Shown here piece after piece: positions 18,686 through 26,968 of a DNA stretch of 64,000 bases. Source of the DNA: JBBQUN01 sp963717115 (GTDB taxonomy: Bacteria > Actinomycetota > Acidimicrobiia > Acidimicrobiales > SZUA-35); the NCBI GenBank assembly GCA_963717115.1, contig CAVQVO010000017.1, forward strand, positions 744,001 through 808,000, read 5' to 3'. A program made the translations under genes and the position numbers. Each line of letters begins with the position of its first letter. Positions within the stretch are counted from its first letter, which is position 1. A model generated the notes under the pieces. It was not told the origin of the DNA, made no database searches, and saw only the letters and a program-made list of their open reading frames with translations.

Positions 18686-19311
18686 CAGGGTCGATCGCCG
18701 AACTCGGGGCGCTCGGTCCGGGTGCGCTTGAGCTCCCAGAAGCCCTTGACGTTCATCATGGCGACCAGCGCATCCCACATCGCCAGTGCGTCCTCGGTGG
18801 GGGGCACCGCCGTGATCACGGGTCCGAAGTAGGCCTGCTTCACGCCGTCGCGGTCGTCGAAGGCGATGATCGGGGTTCCGACGTCCTGACCCGTCAGCTC
18901 GAGGCCGGCGTCCATCCGTGTTCGGATCTCGGCATCCCAGGTCTCGTCGTCGGCCGCTGCGGCGAAGGACCGATCGAGCCCGACCGCCTCGAGCGCATCG
19001 GCGACATCGAAATCACGGTCCTTGTCGTGGTGGATTCGACGCCCGTACTCCCAGTAGAGGTCCCCGAGCGGCTCTTCGCCCTGCGACGCCCGGACCGCTT
19101 CGAAGACCCGCAGCATCTTGTGGGTCTGAAACACCGGGGCGTGGTAGTCGGAATCCTCGGCCGGCTCGTTCTTGAAGAACAGGCTGATCGGTTGCCACGT
19201 GATGTTCAACCCACGGGCAGGCTTCACCTCGTCGACGACCCAACGGGCCGTCACCCAGCACCACGGTCATATGGGGTCGATCCAGAATTCGATGTCGGTC
19301 GTCTCACTCAT
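18685..19311 (-). CDS. Rv2466c-like DsbA-fold oxidoreductase, probable selenoprotein (TGA at active-site Cys)
   Basis: Read from ATG 19311, the protein is 208 residues if TGA at 19269-19267 is read through. The start gives SETTDIEFWIDPI, then TGA, then PWCWVTARWVV. In mycobacterial Rv2466c, a mycothiol-dependent thioredoxin-fold nitroreductase/oxidoreductase, the same place reads FDPLCPWCW, so TGA replaces the first Cys of CPWC (residue 15). The rest matches the family to the end: GRRIHHDKD, DVGTPIIAF, YFGPVITAVP, FWELKRTRTERP. A start downstream of the TGA (ATG 19254) would lose the first strand and active site. No indel is needed. A hairpin of SECIS type follows. Alternatives are a single-base error or a true nonsense mutation. 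Confidence 0.8.
19233..19253 (-). promoter_or_regulatory. Candidate bacterial SECIS hairpin
   Basis: On the mRNA, nucleotides 14-22 after the UGA (UGACGGCCC) pair with nucleotides 26-34 (GGGUCGUCG), nine pairs including two G-U, around the three-base loop GUU at 19242-19244. Bacterial SECIS elements usually place an apical loop of 3-14 nt about 16-37 nt after the UGA with a G in its first two bases; this one meets all three. High GC makes chance hairpins common, so this is supportive only. Confidence 0.55.
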
Positions 19312-19366
19312 GGGCTGCAGTCTGGCAGCCCTGGTTCGGTTTCGAAGAAGCGGAGCCCGCGGGTTC

Positions 19367-19425
19367 CGACTTCGGGCTCCGCCCCTTCGCCCGTGGTGTC
19401 GACTTCGGGCTCCGCCCCTTCGCCC
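19367..19425. repeat. 26-bp direct repeat upstream of the ABC exporter
   Basis: A 26-base sequence beginning CGACTTCGGGCTCCG occurs at 19367-19392 and again, identically, at 19400-19425, a 33-base period. It ends 16 bases before the ABC exporter start and lies between that gene and the divergent Rv2466c-like gene. A nearby GCGGAGCCCG at about 19350 can pair with part of either copy. It could be a regulatory site or leader structure. Confidence 0.6.
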
Positions 19426-19441
19426 TCTAGGGTCGCTCCCG

Positions 19442-21301
19442 ATGGATCTGGTCTCCGACGCCCTCGACCTCGACCGAACCCTGGAGTCCCGCGACTTCGA
19501 GCCGGTGGCGATCACCCGGACCCATCCCGCATCCAAGGCCCGCATCGATCCCGATCAGAGCCTGGGCTGGATCCGCCGGACCCTCCCGATCGTGCTCGAG
19601 CACCGTCTCGCCTACTTCGGAACGCTCGGCCTCGCCGCCGTGGCCATGGTGCTCCAGGTGGCGCTCCCCGCCGTGATCCGCTCGGCGATCGACCAGGCGC
19701 TCACCGCTCGCAGCGCCGGTCTGAATCGGTTCGTGATCCTCGTCCTCGTCCTGGGTCTGGCCCGGGCGGCACTCACCCTCACCTATCGGTACCTGCTCTA
19801 CCGAGGCGCCTTCCAGATCGACACCGACCTGCGGGTCCTGCTCTACGACCACCTCACCCGGCTGTCGTTCGGCTTCTACGACCGGACGCAGTCCGGTCAG
19901 GTGATCTCCCGGGCCAACTCCGACATCCGGTCGGTGCAGATGTTCCTGACCTTCGCCCCGCTCATCTCGATGACCACGCTGATGTTCGGCGTCGCGATCG
20001 TCTTCATGTTCTCGGTCCACGTCCCGCTGACCCTCGTGGCCATCGCCCCGCTCCCGGGGGTCTACTGGATGGGGGTCCGACTCCGGAACCAGGTCTTCCC
20101 GCTCTCCTGGATCGTCCAGGCCCGGCTGGCCGAGGTGGCAACCACGGTCGACGAGAACGTCAACGGGGTCCGAGTCATCCGCTCCTTCGCCGCCGAGGAG
20201 GGACAGGTCGAGGAACTGGCCGTCGCCGCCCAACGGGTCCGCTGGGCGAACGTCCGCACCGCCGATGCGCAGGCCCGCCACAACCCCTTCATCGAGAACC
20301 TGCCCCGAGTCGGCACCCTGCTCGTCCTGGTCTACGGCGGCTGGCTGGTGATCGACGGTCAGGTCACCGAAGGGACGCTGTTCGCGTTCACGGCCTATGT
20401 CACCATGCTCCAGGCGCCGTTTCGCATGCTCGGCATGTTCCTGATGCTCGGTCAGCGGGCCAAGGCCTCGGCCGAGCGCATCTTCGAGATCCTCGACGAG
20501 GAGCCCGACATCGTCGACCGGCCCGGCGCCGGACACCTCGACCAGGTGCAGGGCGTCATCGAATTCGATTCGGTGCGGTTCTCCTACGGCGACGGGGCAG
20601 CCGTGCTCGACGACTGCTCGTTCCGGATCGAGCCCGGCGAGACGGTCGCGCTCGTCGGACGGACCGGCTCGGGGAAGTCGACCGTCGCCCGGTTGCTGGG
20701 GCGCTACTACGACGTCGACGACGGCGCAGTCCGGATCGACGGCAACGACGTCCGCGACGTCACGCAGGTCAGCCTGCGAGCGCACGTCGGCACCGTGGCC
20801 GACGACCCGTTCCTGTTCTCGATCAGCCTGGCCGACAACATCGCCTACGGGCGGCCCGACGCCGATCGGGCCGACGTGGTCGCAGCCGCCTCCGCAGCCA
20901 TGGCCGACGACTTCATCATGGCCCTGCCCGACGGCTACGACACCGTCGTCGGCGAGCGTGGCTACACGCTGTCGGGCGGCCAGCGCCAGCGAATCGCCAT
21001 CGCCCGAACCCTGCTCGTCAACCCGCCGATCCTCGTGCTCGACGATGCCACGAGCGCCATCGACGTCCACGTCGAGGAACGGATCCACCGAGCCCTCGCC
21101 GAGCGACTGCGGGTCCGGACCACCATCGTGATCGCCCACCGCCTGTCGACGATCGCCCTCGCCGACCGGGTGTTCCTGCTCGACGAGGGTCGGGTGGTGG
21201 CCTCGGGAACCCACCGAGAGCTGATGGATGGCGATGCACGGTACGCAGCCGTGCTGGCCCACCTGGCCGACGACGACCCGGCCGACCGGGAGGACGCATG
21301 A
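19442..21301 (+). CDS. ABC exporter half-transporter with degenerate ATPase site
   Basis: This 619-residue protein has six membrane helices (about residues 50-330) fused to a nucleotide-binding domain. Walker A is GRTGSGKST, the signature LSGGQRQR, and Walker B ILVLDDATSAID, so the usual catalytic Glu after the Walker B Asp is replaced by Asp. Heterodimeric ABC exporters commonly combine one such degenerate site with one intact site. The next gene, overlapping by four bases (ATGA), encodes the partner with a normal Walker B. The pair likely exports lipids or drugs. The upstream in-frame extension was rejected. Confidence 0.92.
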   Translation: MDLVSDALDLDRTLESRDFEPVAITRTHPASKARIDPDQSLGWIRRTLPIVLEHRLAYFGTLGLAAVAMVLQVALPAVIRSAIDQALTARSAGLNRFVILVLVLGLARAALTLTYRYLLYRGAFQIDTDLRVLLYDHLTRLSFGFYDRTQSGQVISRANSDIRSVQMFLTFAPLISMTTLMFGVAIVFMFSVHVPLTLVAIAPLPGVYWMGVRLRNQVFPLSWIVQARLAEVATTVDENVNGVRVIRSFAAEEGQVEELAVAAQRVRWANVRTADAQARHNPFIENLPRVGTLLVLVYGGWLVIDGQVTEGTLFAFTAYVTMLQAPFRMLGMFLMLGQRAKASAERIFEILDEEPDIVDRPGAGHLDQVQGVIEFDSVRFSYGDGAAVLDDCSFRIEPGETVALVGRTGSGKSTVARLLGRYYDVDDGAVRIDGNDVRDVTQVSLRAHVGTVADDPFLFSISLADNIAYGRPDADRADVVAAASAAMADDFIMALPDGYDTVVGERGYTLSGGQRQRIAIARTLLVNPPILVLDDATSAIDVHVEERIHRALAERLRVRTTIVIAHRLSTIALADRVFLLDEGRVVASGTHRELMDGDARYAAVLAHLADDDPADREDA

Positions 21302-23205
21302 GCTTCGGTCCCCCCGCCGGCTCGCCCTTCAGTGGGCCCTCGGCGTCGCAGACCGCTGCTCGCAACGGGTTGCCGTTCGCCGGTGTGCCCTCCGAGCTCG
21401 CCGAGCGGGCCCAGGCCATCCTCGACACCGAGCCCGAACACCCGGCTCCCGGAATCCGCTTCTCGCAGATCGGCGCCGAGACCGAGCCGTTCACGCTCCG
21501 TCGATTCCTGGGAACCCACCGATGGCGGCTGGCCATCGCCGCCGTCCTGGTGGTCGTGGAGACCGTGGCCCTCCAGGCCGGACCCCTGCTCACCCAGCTC
21601 GGCATCGACCGGGCGATCGTGCCCCGCGACGCCCCGATGCTGTGGTGGATCGGCCTGGCCTACGCCGCGTCGATCGTGGTCAACCTCGTCGCCGCCACGA
21701 TCCGGATCAGCTTCACGGCTCGGCTTGGCGAGCGGCTCATGTACGAGTTGCGCATCCGGGTGTTCTCCCACCTCCAACGCCAGTCACTCGACTTCTTCAC
21801 CAGATCCAAGACCGGCGTGCTGATGACCCGCATGACCAGCGACATCGACGCGCTGAGCGTGCTGTTCCAGGACGGGTTGGTCAACCTCGCCGTCCAGGGC
21901 CTCACGCTCGTCCTCATCACCGGCGTGATGATCGCGCTCAACGCCCAGCTGGCGGCCATCATGTTGATCGTCGTGGTACCGGCGATGCTCCTGCTGTCGC
22001 TCTGGTTCAAGCGGGCCTCGGAACGCAACTACGCCCTCGTCCGCGACAAGATCGCCCTCGTCCTGTCGGACCTCTCCGAGAGCCTCGCCGGCGTCCGGAT
22101 CATCACCGCCCACAACCGTCGCCGGCACAACAACATCCACCACGCCAACGTGGTCAACGAACACCGCGACGCGAACATCGCGGCGTCGACGGTCGGCGCG
22201 ATCTACGGACCGGCCAACGAGGCGATCGGCGTCATCGGTCAGGCCTTGCTGTTGCTGATCGGCGGGCGCATGGTGCTCGACGGGACGCTGACGGTCGGCG
22301 AGCTCTTCGCCTTCCTGCTGTACCTCACGGCGTTCTTCGCCCCGATCCAGCAGCTCGTCCAGTTGTACAACTCGTACCAGCAGGGGCAGTCGGCGGTCAC
22401 GAAGATTCGTGGCCTGCTGGCGACCGTGCCGTCGGTCGTCGAGCAGCCCGGGGCCCTGGTGCTCCCCGAGATCGAGGGTCGGATCGAACTCCGGGGGGTG
22501 ACGTTCGGGTACGAGCCGACCGAGCCCGTGCTCCACGACCTCGACCTCGTCATCGAACCGGGCGAGACCATGGCCGTGGTCGGTCCGACCGGGGCCGGGA
22601 AGTCCACGGTGGCCAAGCTCGTGACGAGGTTCTACGACCCGGTCGCCGGATCGGTGCTGCTGGACGGTCACGATCTTCGATCGGTCACCCTGCACTCGCT
22701 GCGATCCCAGCTCGGGGTCGTTCCCCAGGAGCCGTTCCTGTTCAACGGGACGATCGGCGACAACGTCGCCTTCGCCCGCCCCGACGCCACACCCGAGGAG
22801 ATCCAGGACGTCTGCGACCGGGTCGGATTGACCGCCCTGGTCGACCGGCTCCCCGACGGTCTCGACACCGTGGTGCACGAACGGGGCTCGTCGCTGTCGA
22901 GCGGGGAACGACAGCTCCTGGCCCTGGCCCGGGCCTTCATGGCGAAACCCCGGGTGCTGGTGCTCGACGAGGCCACGTCGAACCTCGACCTCGCGTCCGA
23001 GACCATCATCGAGCGCGCGCTCGACGTGGTGCTCGAGGGCCGCACGGCGATCGTGATCGCCCACCGGCTCGCGACGGCCATGCGGGCCGATCGCATCGCG
23101 GTCATCGATGAGGGTCGCCTGGTCGAGCTCGGCACCCACGACGAACTCGTCGCCGCCGGTGGTCATTACGCCGCGATGTTCGCCACCTGGGACGCCCACC
23201 AGTAG
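21298..23205 (+). CDS. ABC exporter half-transporter, catalytic partner
   Basis: This 635-residue protein has an extended N-terminus of about 70 residues, six membrane helices, and a nucleotide-binding domain. Walker A is GPTGAGKST, the signature LSSGERQLLALARA is divergent (LSGGQ expected), and Walker B VLVLDEATSNLD has the catalytic Glu. A normal Walker B here and an altered one in the partner, with the altered signature here, is the pattern expected when the divergent motifs meet at one composite site. It starts at ATG 21298 within the stop of the first gene, so the two are translationally coupled. A long stem-loop follows. Confidence 0.92.
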   Translation: MSFGPPAGSPFSGPSASQTAARNGLPFAGVPSELAERAQAILDTEPEHPAPGIRFSQIGAETEPFTLRRFLGTHRWRLAIAAVLVVVETVALQAGPLLTQLGIDRAIVPRDAPMLWWIGLAYAASIVVNLVAATIRISFTARLGERLMYELRIRVFSHLQRQSLDFFTRSKTGVLMTRMTSDIDALSVLFQDGLVNLAVQGLTLVLITGVMIALNAQLAAIMLIVVVPAMLLLSLWFKRASERNYALVRDKIALVLSDLSESLAGVRIITAHNRRRHNNIHHANVVNEHRDANIAASTVGAIYGPANEAIGVIGQALLLLIGGRMVLDGTLTVGELFAFLLYLTAFFAPIQQLVQLYNSYQQGQSAVTKIRGLLATVPSVVEQPGALVLPEIEGRIELRGVTFGYEPTEPVLHDLDLVIEPGETMAVVGPTGAGKSTVAKLVTRFYDPVAGSVLLDGHDLRSVTLHSLRSQLGVVPQEPFLFNGTIGDNVAFARPDATPEEIQDVCDRVGLTALVDRLPDGLDTVVHERGSSLSSGERQLLALARAFMAKPRVLVLDEATSNLDLASETIIERALDVVLEGRTAIVIAHRLATAMRADRIAVIDEGRLVELGTHDELVAAGGHYAAMFATWDAHQ

Positions 23206-23259
23206 CGACGGCACCCACCCCGCGCACGCCCCTCGCGACCCCCCGTGACCACCCCGCCA

Positions 23260-23315
23260 CCCCGATTTCGAGAGCCTCAGCGACAGAACCGGCGCTCAGG
23301 CTCTCGAAATCGGGG
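23260..23315. terminator. Long stem-loop between convergent genes
   Basis: CCCCGATTTCGAGAGCCT at 23260-23277 pairs perfectly with 23298-23315 around a 20-base loop. It lies between the ABC exporter stop (23205) and the stop of the zinc-type ATPase gene (23318), consistent with a bidirectional terminator. There is no clear T-tract. Confidence 0.7.
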
Positions 23316-23317
23316 GG

Positions 23318-24106
23318 TCAGTCGAGTTCGTGTTCGTTGTCGTGACCATGGCCGTGGTCGTCGAGCACGAGGAGCTGGGTGTCGTGTCGATGGGCGGCGT
23401 GATCGCCGAGGACCCGCTCACCGAAGACCGTGCGGAGGGTGTCCTCGGCCAGCACCTCGTCGGGGGGCCCGAAGGCAACGAGCCGCCCGGCCAGCAGGGC
23501 CACGTTGTCGCAATGGCGGGCCTCGTCGAGGTGGTGGGTCGTGATCACGACGGTCGTGCCGCCCTCGGTCTCGTCCTCGATCACATCGAGGATCGAACGC
23601 TGGCTGGTGAGGTCGAGGCCGGTGATCGGCTCGTCCATCAGCAGGATCCGGGGCTGCTGGGCGAGCGCCTGGGCGACCAGCACCCGCTGCCGCTGACCGC
23701 CCGACAGGGTGTCGAAGGTCTGATCGAGGAGGTCGGAGACGCTCATGCGGTCGGCGGCAGCGGCCATGAGTTCTCGATCGGCGGCGCTCAACCGACCGAA
23801 CAACCCGTTGGAGCGGAAGCGGCCCATCCGCAGCACCTCCCGGGCGGTCAAGGGGAGCCAGTGGGCGCGGTGGTGGTGCTGCAGGACGTAGGCGACCGGG
23901 GGAATCGGCCGGGGTCCGAGCGTGCCCGAGGTCGGGGCCACCAAGCCGGCGATGACGTTGAGCAGGGTCGACTTTCCCGATCCGTTCGGACCGATGAGGG
24001 CCAGCGAACGCCCGACCGGAATCGACATCGTGACGTGATCGAGCGCCCGCCGGTCGCCGTAGACCACCGACACGTCGTCGAATCGGACCAGGGGAGCGTC
24101 GTTCAC
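23318..24106 (-). CDS. Metal (zinc/manganese type) ABC transporter ATP-binding protein
   Basis: This 262-residue ATPase carries Walker A GPNGSGKST, the Q-loop in VLQHHHRAHW, the signature LSGGQRQRVLVAQAL, Walker B ILLMDEPITGLD and the switch His in TTHHLDEA. The C-terminus is His-rich (HAAHRHD and DDHGHGHDNEHE), a feature of zinc-transport components. It resembles ZnuC-type subunits. No permease or substrate-binding protein gene is nearby, so its partners are elsewhere or missing. It starts at ATG 24106, downstream (leftward) of the GlsB/YeaQ-type gene. Confidence 0.85.
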   Translation of the reverse strand: MNDAPLVRFDDVSVVYGDRRALDHVTMSIPVGRSLALIGPNGSGKSTLLNVIAGLVAPTSGTLGPRPIPPVAYVLQHHHRAHWLPLTAREVLRMGRFRSNGLFGRLSAADRELMAAAADRMSVSDLLDQTFDTLSGGQRQRVLVAQALAQQPRILLMDEPITGLDLTSQRSILDVIEDETEGGTTVVITTHHLDEARHCDNVALLAGRLVAFGPPDEVLAEDTLRTVFGERVLGDHAAHRHDTQLLVLDDHGHGHDNEHELD

Positions 24107-24154
24107 ACCACCGAGTATGCCCAGCCGTTGGGGCCTCCGAGTGGTGTCGCCGAT

Positions 24155-24430
24155 TCAGCGGGGCGGCGGGTCGCGGCGTGCCCGAGGGCCACCGAAGAGC
24201 CGAGCCAGCACCAGCACGATCACCGCCCCGAAGACCGAGCCGAAGAAGCCGCTGCTGGCGACCTCGAACCCGTCACCGTTGAACACGTTGAGCATCGTGC
24301 CCCCGACGACCGAGCCGATCATGCCCAGGGCCACCGTGCCGATGCAGCCGAGCGGGTGGGGGCCGGCAACGAGGAATCGGGCGACGACGCCGATCAGGAA
24401 GCCCGTGACGATCCAGCCGAGGAGACCCAT
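24155..24430 (-). CDS. GlsB/YeaQ/YmgE-family membrane protein
   Basis: This 91-residue protein has three membrane segments. It opens MGLLGWIVTGFLIGVVARFL, continues GCIGTVALGMIGSVVGGTML and ends GFFGSVFGAVIVLVLARLFG, the Gly-rich pattern of the transglycosylase-associated family. These small inner-membrane proteins are linked to stress responses, but their molecular role is unknown. The start at ATG 24430 is preferred over an upstream ATG at 24466, which adds a charged, non-family extension. Confidence 0.88.
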   Translation of the reverse strand: MGLLGWIVTGFLIGVVARFLVAGPHPLGCIGTVALGMIGSVVGGTMLNVFNGDGFEVASSGFFGSVFGAVIVLVLARLFGGPRARRDPPPR

Positions 24431-24593
24431 GGGGTCACTGTGCCACATCGGGGTTGGAGATCGCACTCGGGCCGCCCAGGCTGTGGAGGCGAGCGGAGCG
24501 TCCGGATGCCGGGCCGAAGCACTCGGCAGCCGATCGAACCGACGTCGATCGATGAACGACTCGTTCGACGAAAGTCTCGATCAAAGGAACCAC

Positions 24594-25784
24594 ATGTCCC
24601 GATTCGAAGCCGCCGCCATCTGCACGCCAGGGCTCGAGACGGTCTGCGAGAACGAGCTCCGGGCACTCGGCATCAAGCCGAAAGCGGGCGCCCACGGGGT
24701 GGTCGAGTTCTGGGCGACGACCCGACAGCTCTACGCCGCGAACCTGTGGCTGCGCACCGCATCCCGGGTCCTGGTTCGGATCGCCAAGTTCCGGGCCACC
24801 GACTTCGCCCACTTGCAGGCTCGGGCGGCCGAGGTCGACTGGAGCCCGTGGATCGCCAACGACTACGCCCCCCAGTTCCGGGTCTCGGCCCACAAGTCCG
24901 CGCTCTATCACACCGATGCGATCGCCCAGCGGCTGCACCAGGTCGTCGGACCGCCCTCCATCGGTGAGCCCGAGCAACCGTTCGTCGTCCGGCTCGATCA
25001 CGACATCGTCACCGTGAGCGTCGACAGCGGTGGAACGCCGCTGCACCGTCGCGGTTGGCGGGTCGACATCGGTGTGGCGCCCCTCCGGCCGACCATGGCG
25101 TCGGCCCTGCTCATGCTGGCCGGCTGGGACGGGACCACGCCGTTGGCCGATCCGTTCTGCGGGTCGGGAACGATCGCCATCGAGGCGGCCCTGATCGCCC
25201 GGAACCTGCCGCCCAGCGGTCCACGCCGCTACGCCTTCCAGACCTGGTCCGATTTCGAGACCGGCACCTGGGCCAGTGTGAACGGTGGTGCGGCGTCGCT
25301 GGCCCGCCCGGTCGACTTCGTGATCGAGGCCTCCGACCGCGACGCAACGGCCGTCGCCGCAACGCAGGCGAACGCCGAGCGGGCCGGGGTCGCCGAGGTG
25401 GTGTCGGTCGAGCAGAAGGTCGTCTCGCACCTCACCGGAGACGCCGGCGCCGGTCTGGTCGCCTCGAATCCGCCCTACGGGAAACGCGTCGGCGACGGCG
25501 ACCTGGGCGGTCTCTACAAACGGTTCGGGGCCGTGGTCCGTGAGCGTCGCCCCGGATGGGGGTTGGCGCTGGTGGCGTCGGATCCCCGCCTCGCCCGTCG
25601 AGCGGATCGAGCGCTGCAGCCCCTGACGGCGCTCGGGCACGGTGGGATCCGGGTCGAGTTCCTGGCCCGGCCCCCGATCCCGGTCGACGACACCGAGCCC
25701 CCCACTCCCGCCACCGATGCGATCGTGGCCGATGGCCCCGCCGGCTCCGTCGGCCCCACCGGAGCCTCGGCGTCGGAAACCTGA
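24594..25784 (+). CDS. THUMP-domain class I rRNA/tRNA methyltransferase
   Basis: This 396-residue protein has an N-terminal THUMP-type RNA-binding region (GLETVCENELRALGIKP at the start, FRVSAHKSALYHTDAIAQRL near residue 100) and a C-terminal SAM-dependent methyltransferase domain. The SAM loop is DPFCGSGTIAIEAALIARN near residue 185, and the catalytic NPPYG motif appears near 290. This resembles the RlmL/TrmN group, which makes N2-methylguanine in RNA. The target cannot be assigned. It starts at ATG 24594 with AAAGGA upstream. It converges on the META-domain gene with two bases between the stops. Confidence 0.88.
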   Translation: MSRFEAAAICTPGLETVCENELRALGIKPKAGAHGVVEFWATTRQLYAANLWLRTASRVLVRIAKFRATDFAHLQARAAEVDWSPWIANDYAPQFRVSAHKSALYHTDAIAQRLHQVVGPPSIGEPEQPFVVRLDHDIVTVSVDSGGTPLHRRGWRVDIGVAPLRPTMASALLMLAGWDGTTPLADPFCGSGTIAIEAALIARNLPPSGPRRYAFQTWSDFETGTWASVNGGAASLARPVDFVIEASDRDATAVAATQANAERAGVAEVVSVEQKVVSHLTGDAGAGLVASNPPYGKRVGDGDLGGLYKRFGAVVRERRPGWGLALVASDPRLARRADRALQPLTALGHGGIRVEFLARPPIPVDDTEPPTPATDAIVADGPAGSVGPTGASASET

Positions 25785-25786
25785 GC

Positions 25787-26299
25787 TCAGACCGCCCGTT
25801 CGAGGACGAGGGAGCCGCCCGGCCCGTCGAGTTCGAGTCGATCGTCGGTGATGGTCCAGGCGTCGACGGCCGAGACGGCAATGAGGAACGTGCCGTCGAG
25901 CTCGCTCAGCCACGGCTCGACGCCGTCGCAGTCGCCCGTCGAGCCCGGCAGGGTGAACCCGGCCTGCCCGTCATCGGCCAGGGTGTACGACCCGAGGAGG
26001 GTCCGGCATCCCGTCTCGACGGTGACCGAGGTGAGCCGGGTGTCGATGTCGACCAGGATGTTGGCCGACCCGAGCTCGACCGGGTCACCCTCGACGGTGA
26101 TCTCGGCCACGATCCAGGTGTGGTCGAATCGGGGGTCGGCGTCGGCGAGATAGCCGGTTCGGGCACAGCCGACGGCCACCGCAGCGATGACCAGCGCCGC
26201 TGCCGTCGTCCGGATCGCTGCCGGCGTCGCCCGAGCCTGCGGAATCGAGGAGCGGTCATGGCCAGCGACGGTACCCGCCGACCGGCGTCGTTCGAGCAC
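25787..26299 (-). CDS. Lipoprotein with META/HslJ-like domain
   Basis: This 170-residue protein has a hydrophobic signal segment (RTTAAALVIAAVAVGC) ending in a Cys that fits a lipobox. The mature part reads HTWIVAEITVEGDPV, then SVTVETGCRTLLGSYTL, and ends TDDRLELDGPGGSLVLERA. The W...I...G...L pattern and the closing LELDG..G..L.LER strands fit META/HslJ domains, which are secreted with poorly known roles. The exact start is uncertain, as the first 25 residues are Arg-rich. It is divergent from the deaminase gene. Confidence 0.65.
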   Translation of the reverse strand: MLERRRSAGTVAGHDRSSIPQARATPAAIRTTAAALVIAAVAVGCARTGYLADADPRFDHTWIVAEITVEGDPVELGSANILVDIDTRLTSVTVETGCRTLLGSYTLADDGQAGFTLPGSTGDCDGVEPWLSELDGTFLIAVSAVDAWTITDDRLELDGPGGSLVLERAV

Positions 26300-26383
26300 C
26301 CGGCCCGGCGGCGGCGTCGACGTTCACCGAGCCGTCATGCCTCGACGTTGACATTCGATCAATCCCTCGGCACGCTCCTCGGT

Positions 26384-26968
26384 ATGCGCCCACCGACCTC
26401 GATCACCATCGACCTGCCCGAATGGGTCTGGCAGCGGGTGGGTGACCGGCCGAACCTCGCCAGCGAAGACGATCGGATGGCGCTCGTCATCGATCTGGCC
26501 GAGGGCAACGTCGCCGACGGCGGGGGCCCGTTCGCCGCCGCCGTGTTCGACGAGTCGGGCACACTCATCGCCCCCGGGGTCAACCGGGTCGTTCCGTCCT
26601 CGGCGCCGATCGCCCACGCCGAGATCGTGGCGATCGCCATGGCCGGGCAGGTGCTCGGCACCTGGGATCTCGCCTCGGCCGGTGCCTTCGAGCTGGTCAC
26701 GTCCACCGAGCCCTGTGCGATGTGTCTCGGCGCCGTCCCCTGGTCGGGGGTCCGGCGGATGGTGTGCGGGGCCCGAGACGAAGACGCTCGGGCCGTCGGG
26801 TTCGACGAGGGACACAAGCCACCCGACTGGGTCGAACACCTCGCGACGGTCGGCATCGAGGTTCGGCGTGACGTGCTCCGTCGCGAGGCCGCCGCGGTGC
26901 TGCGGGACTACGCCGCCGGTGGCGGATCGATCTACAACGGAACCATCGGGGGTGCCGCCGATGCATGA
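26384..26968 (+). CDS. Cytidine/guanine deaminase-family enzyme (guanine deaminase-like)
   Basis: This 194-residue zinc deaminase has the metal/proton motif HAEIVAIAMA and the Cys pair EPCAMCLGAV. GGGPFAAAVFDESG and RDEDARAVGFDEG match the B. subtilis GuaD type better than tRNA adenosine deaminases. GuaD converts guanine to xanthine. This fits the following xanthine-dehydrogenase-type genes: the next start (26961) lies eight bases inside this stop. The start is ATG 26384; upstream in-frame sequence overlaps the divergent lipoprotein gene. Confidence 0.82.
   Translation: MRPPTSITIDLPEWVWQRVGDRPNLASEDDRMALVIDLAEGNVADGGGPFAAAVFDESGTLIAPGVNRVVPSSAPIAHAEIVAIAMAGQVLGTWDLASAGAFELVTSTEPCAMCLGAVPWSGVRRMVCGARDEDARAVGFDEGHKPPDWVEHLATVGIEVRRDVLRREAAAVLRDYAAGGGSIYNGTIGGAADA

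Noticed and set aside
18685..19254. Rv2466c-like gene starting at ATG 19254
   Set aside because: It would lose the first beta strand and the whole CPWC active site that family members need.
19027..21297. Upstream in-frame extension of the second ABC subunit
   Set aside because: It is the antisense or out-of-frame reading of the first ABC gene; the ATGA overlap at 21298 is the natural start.
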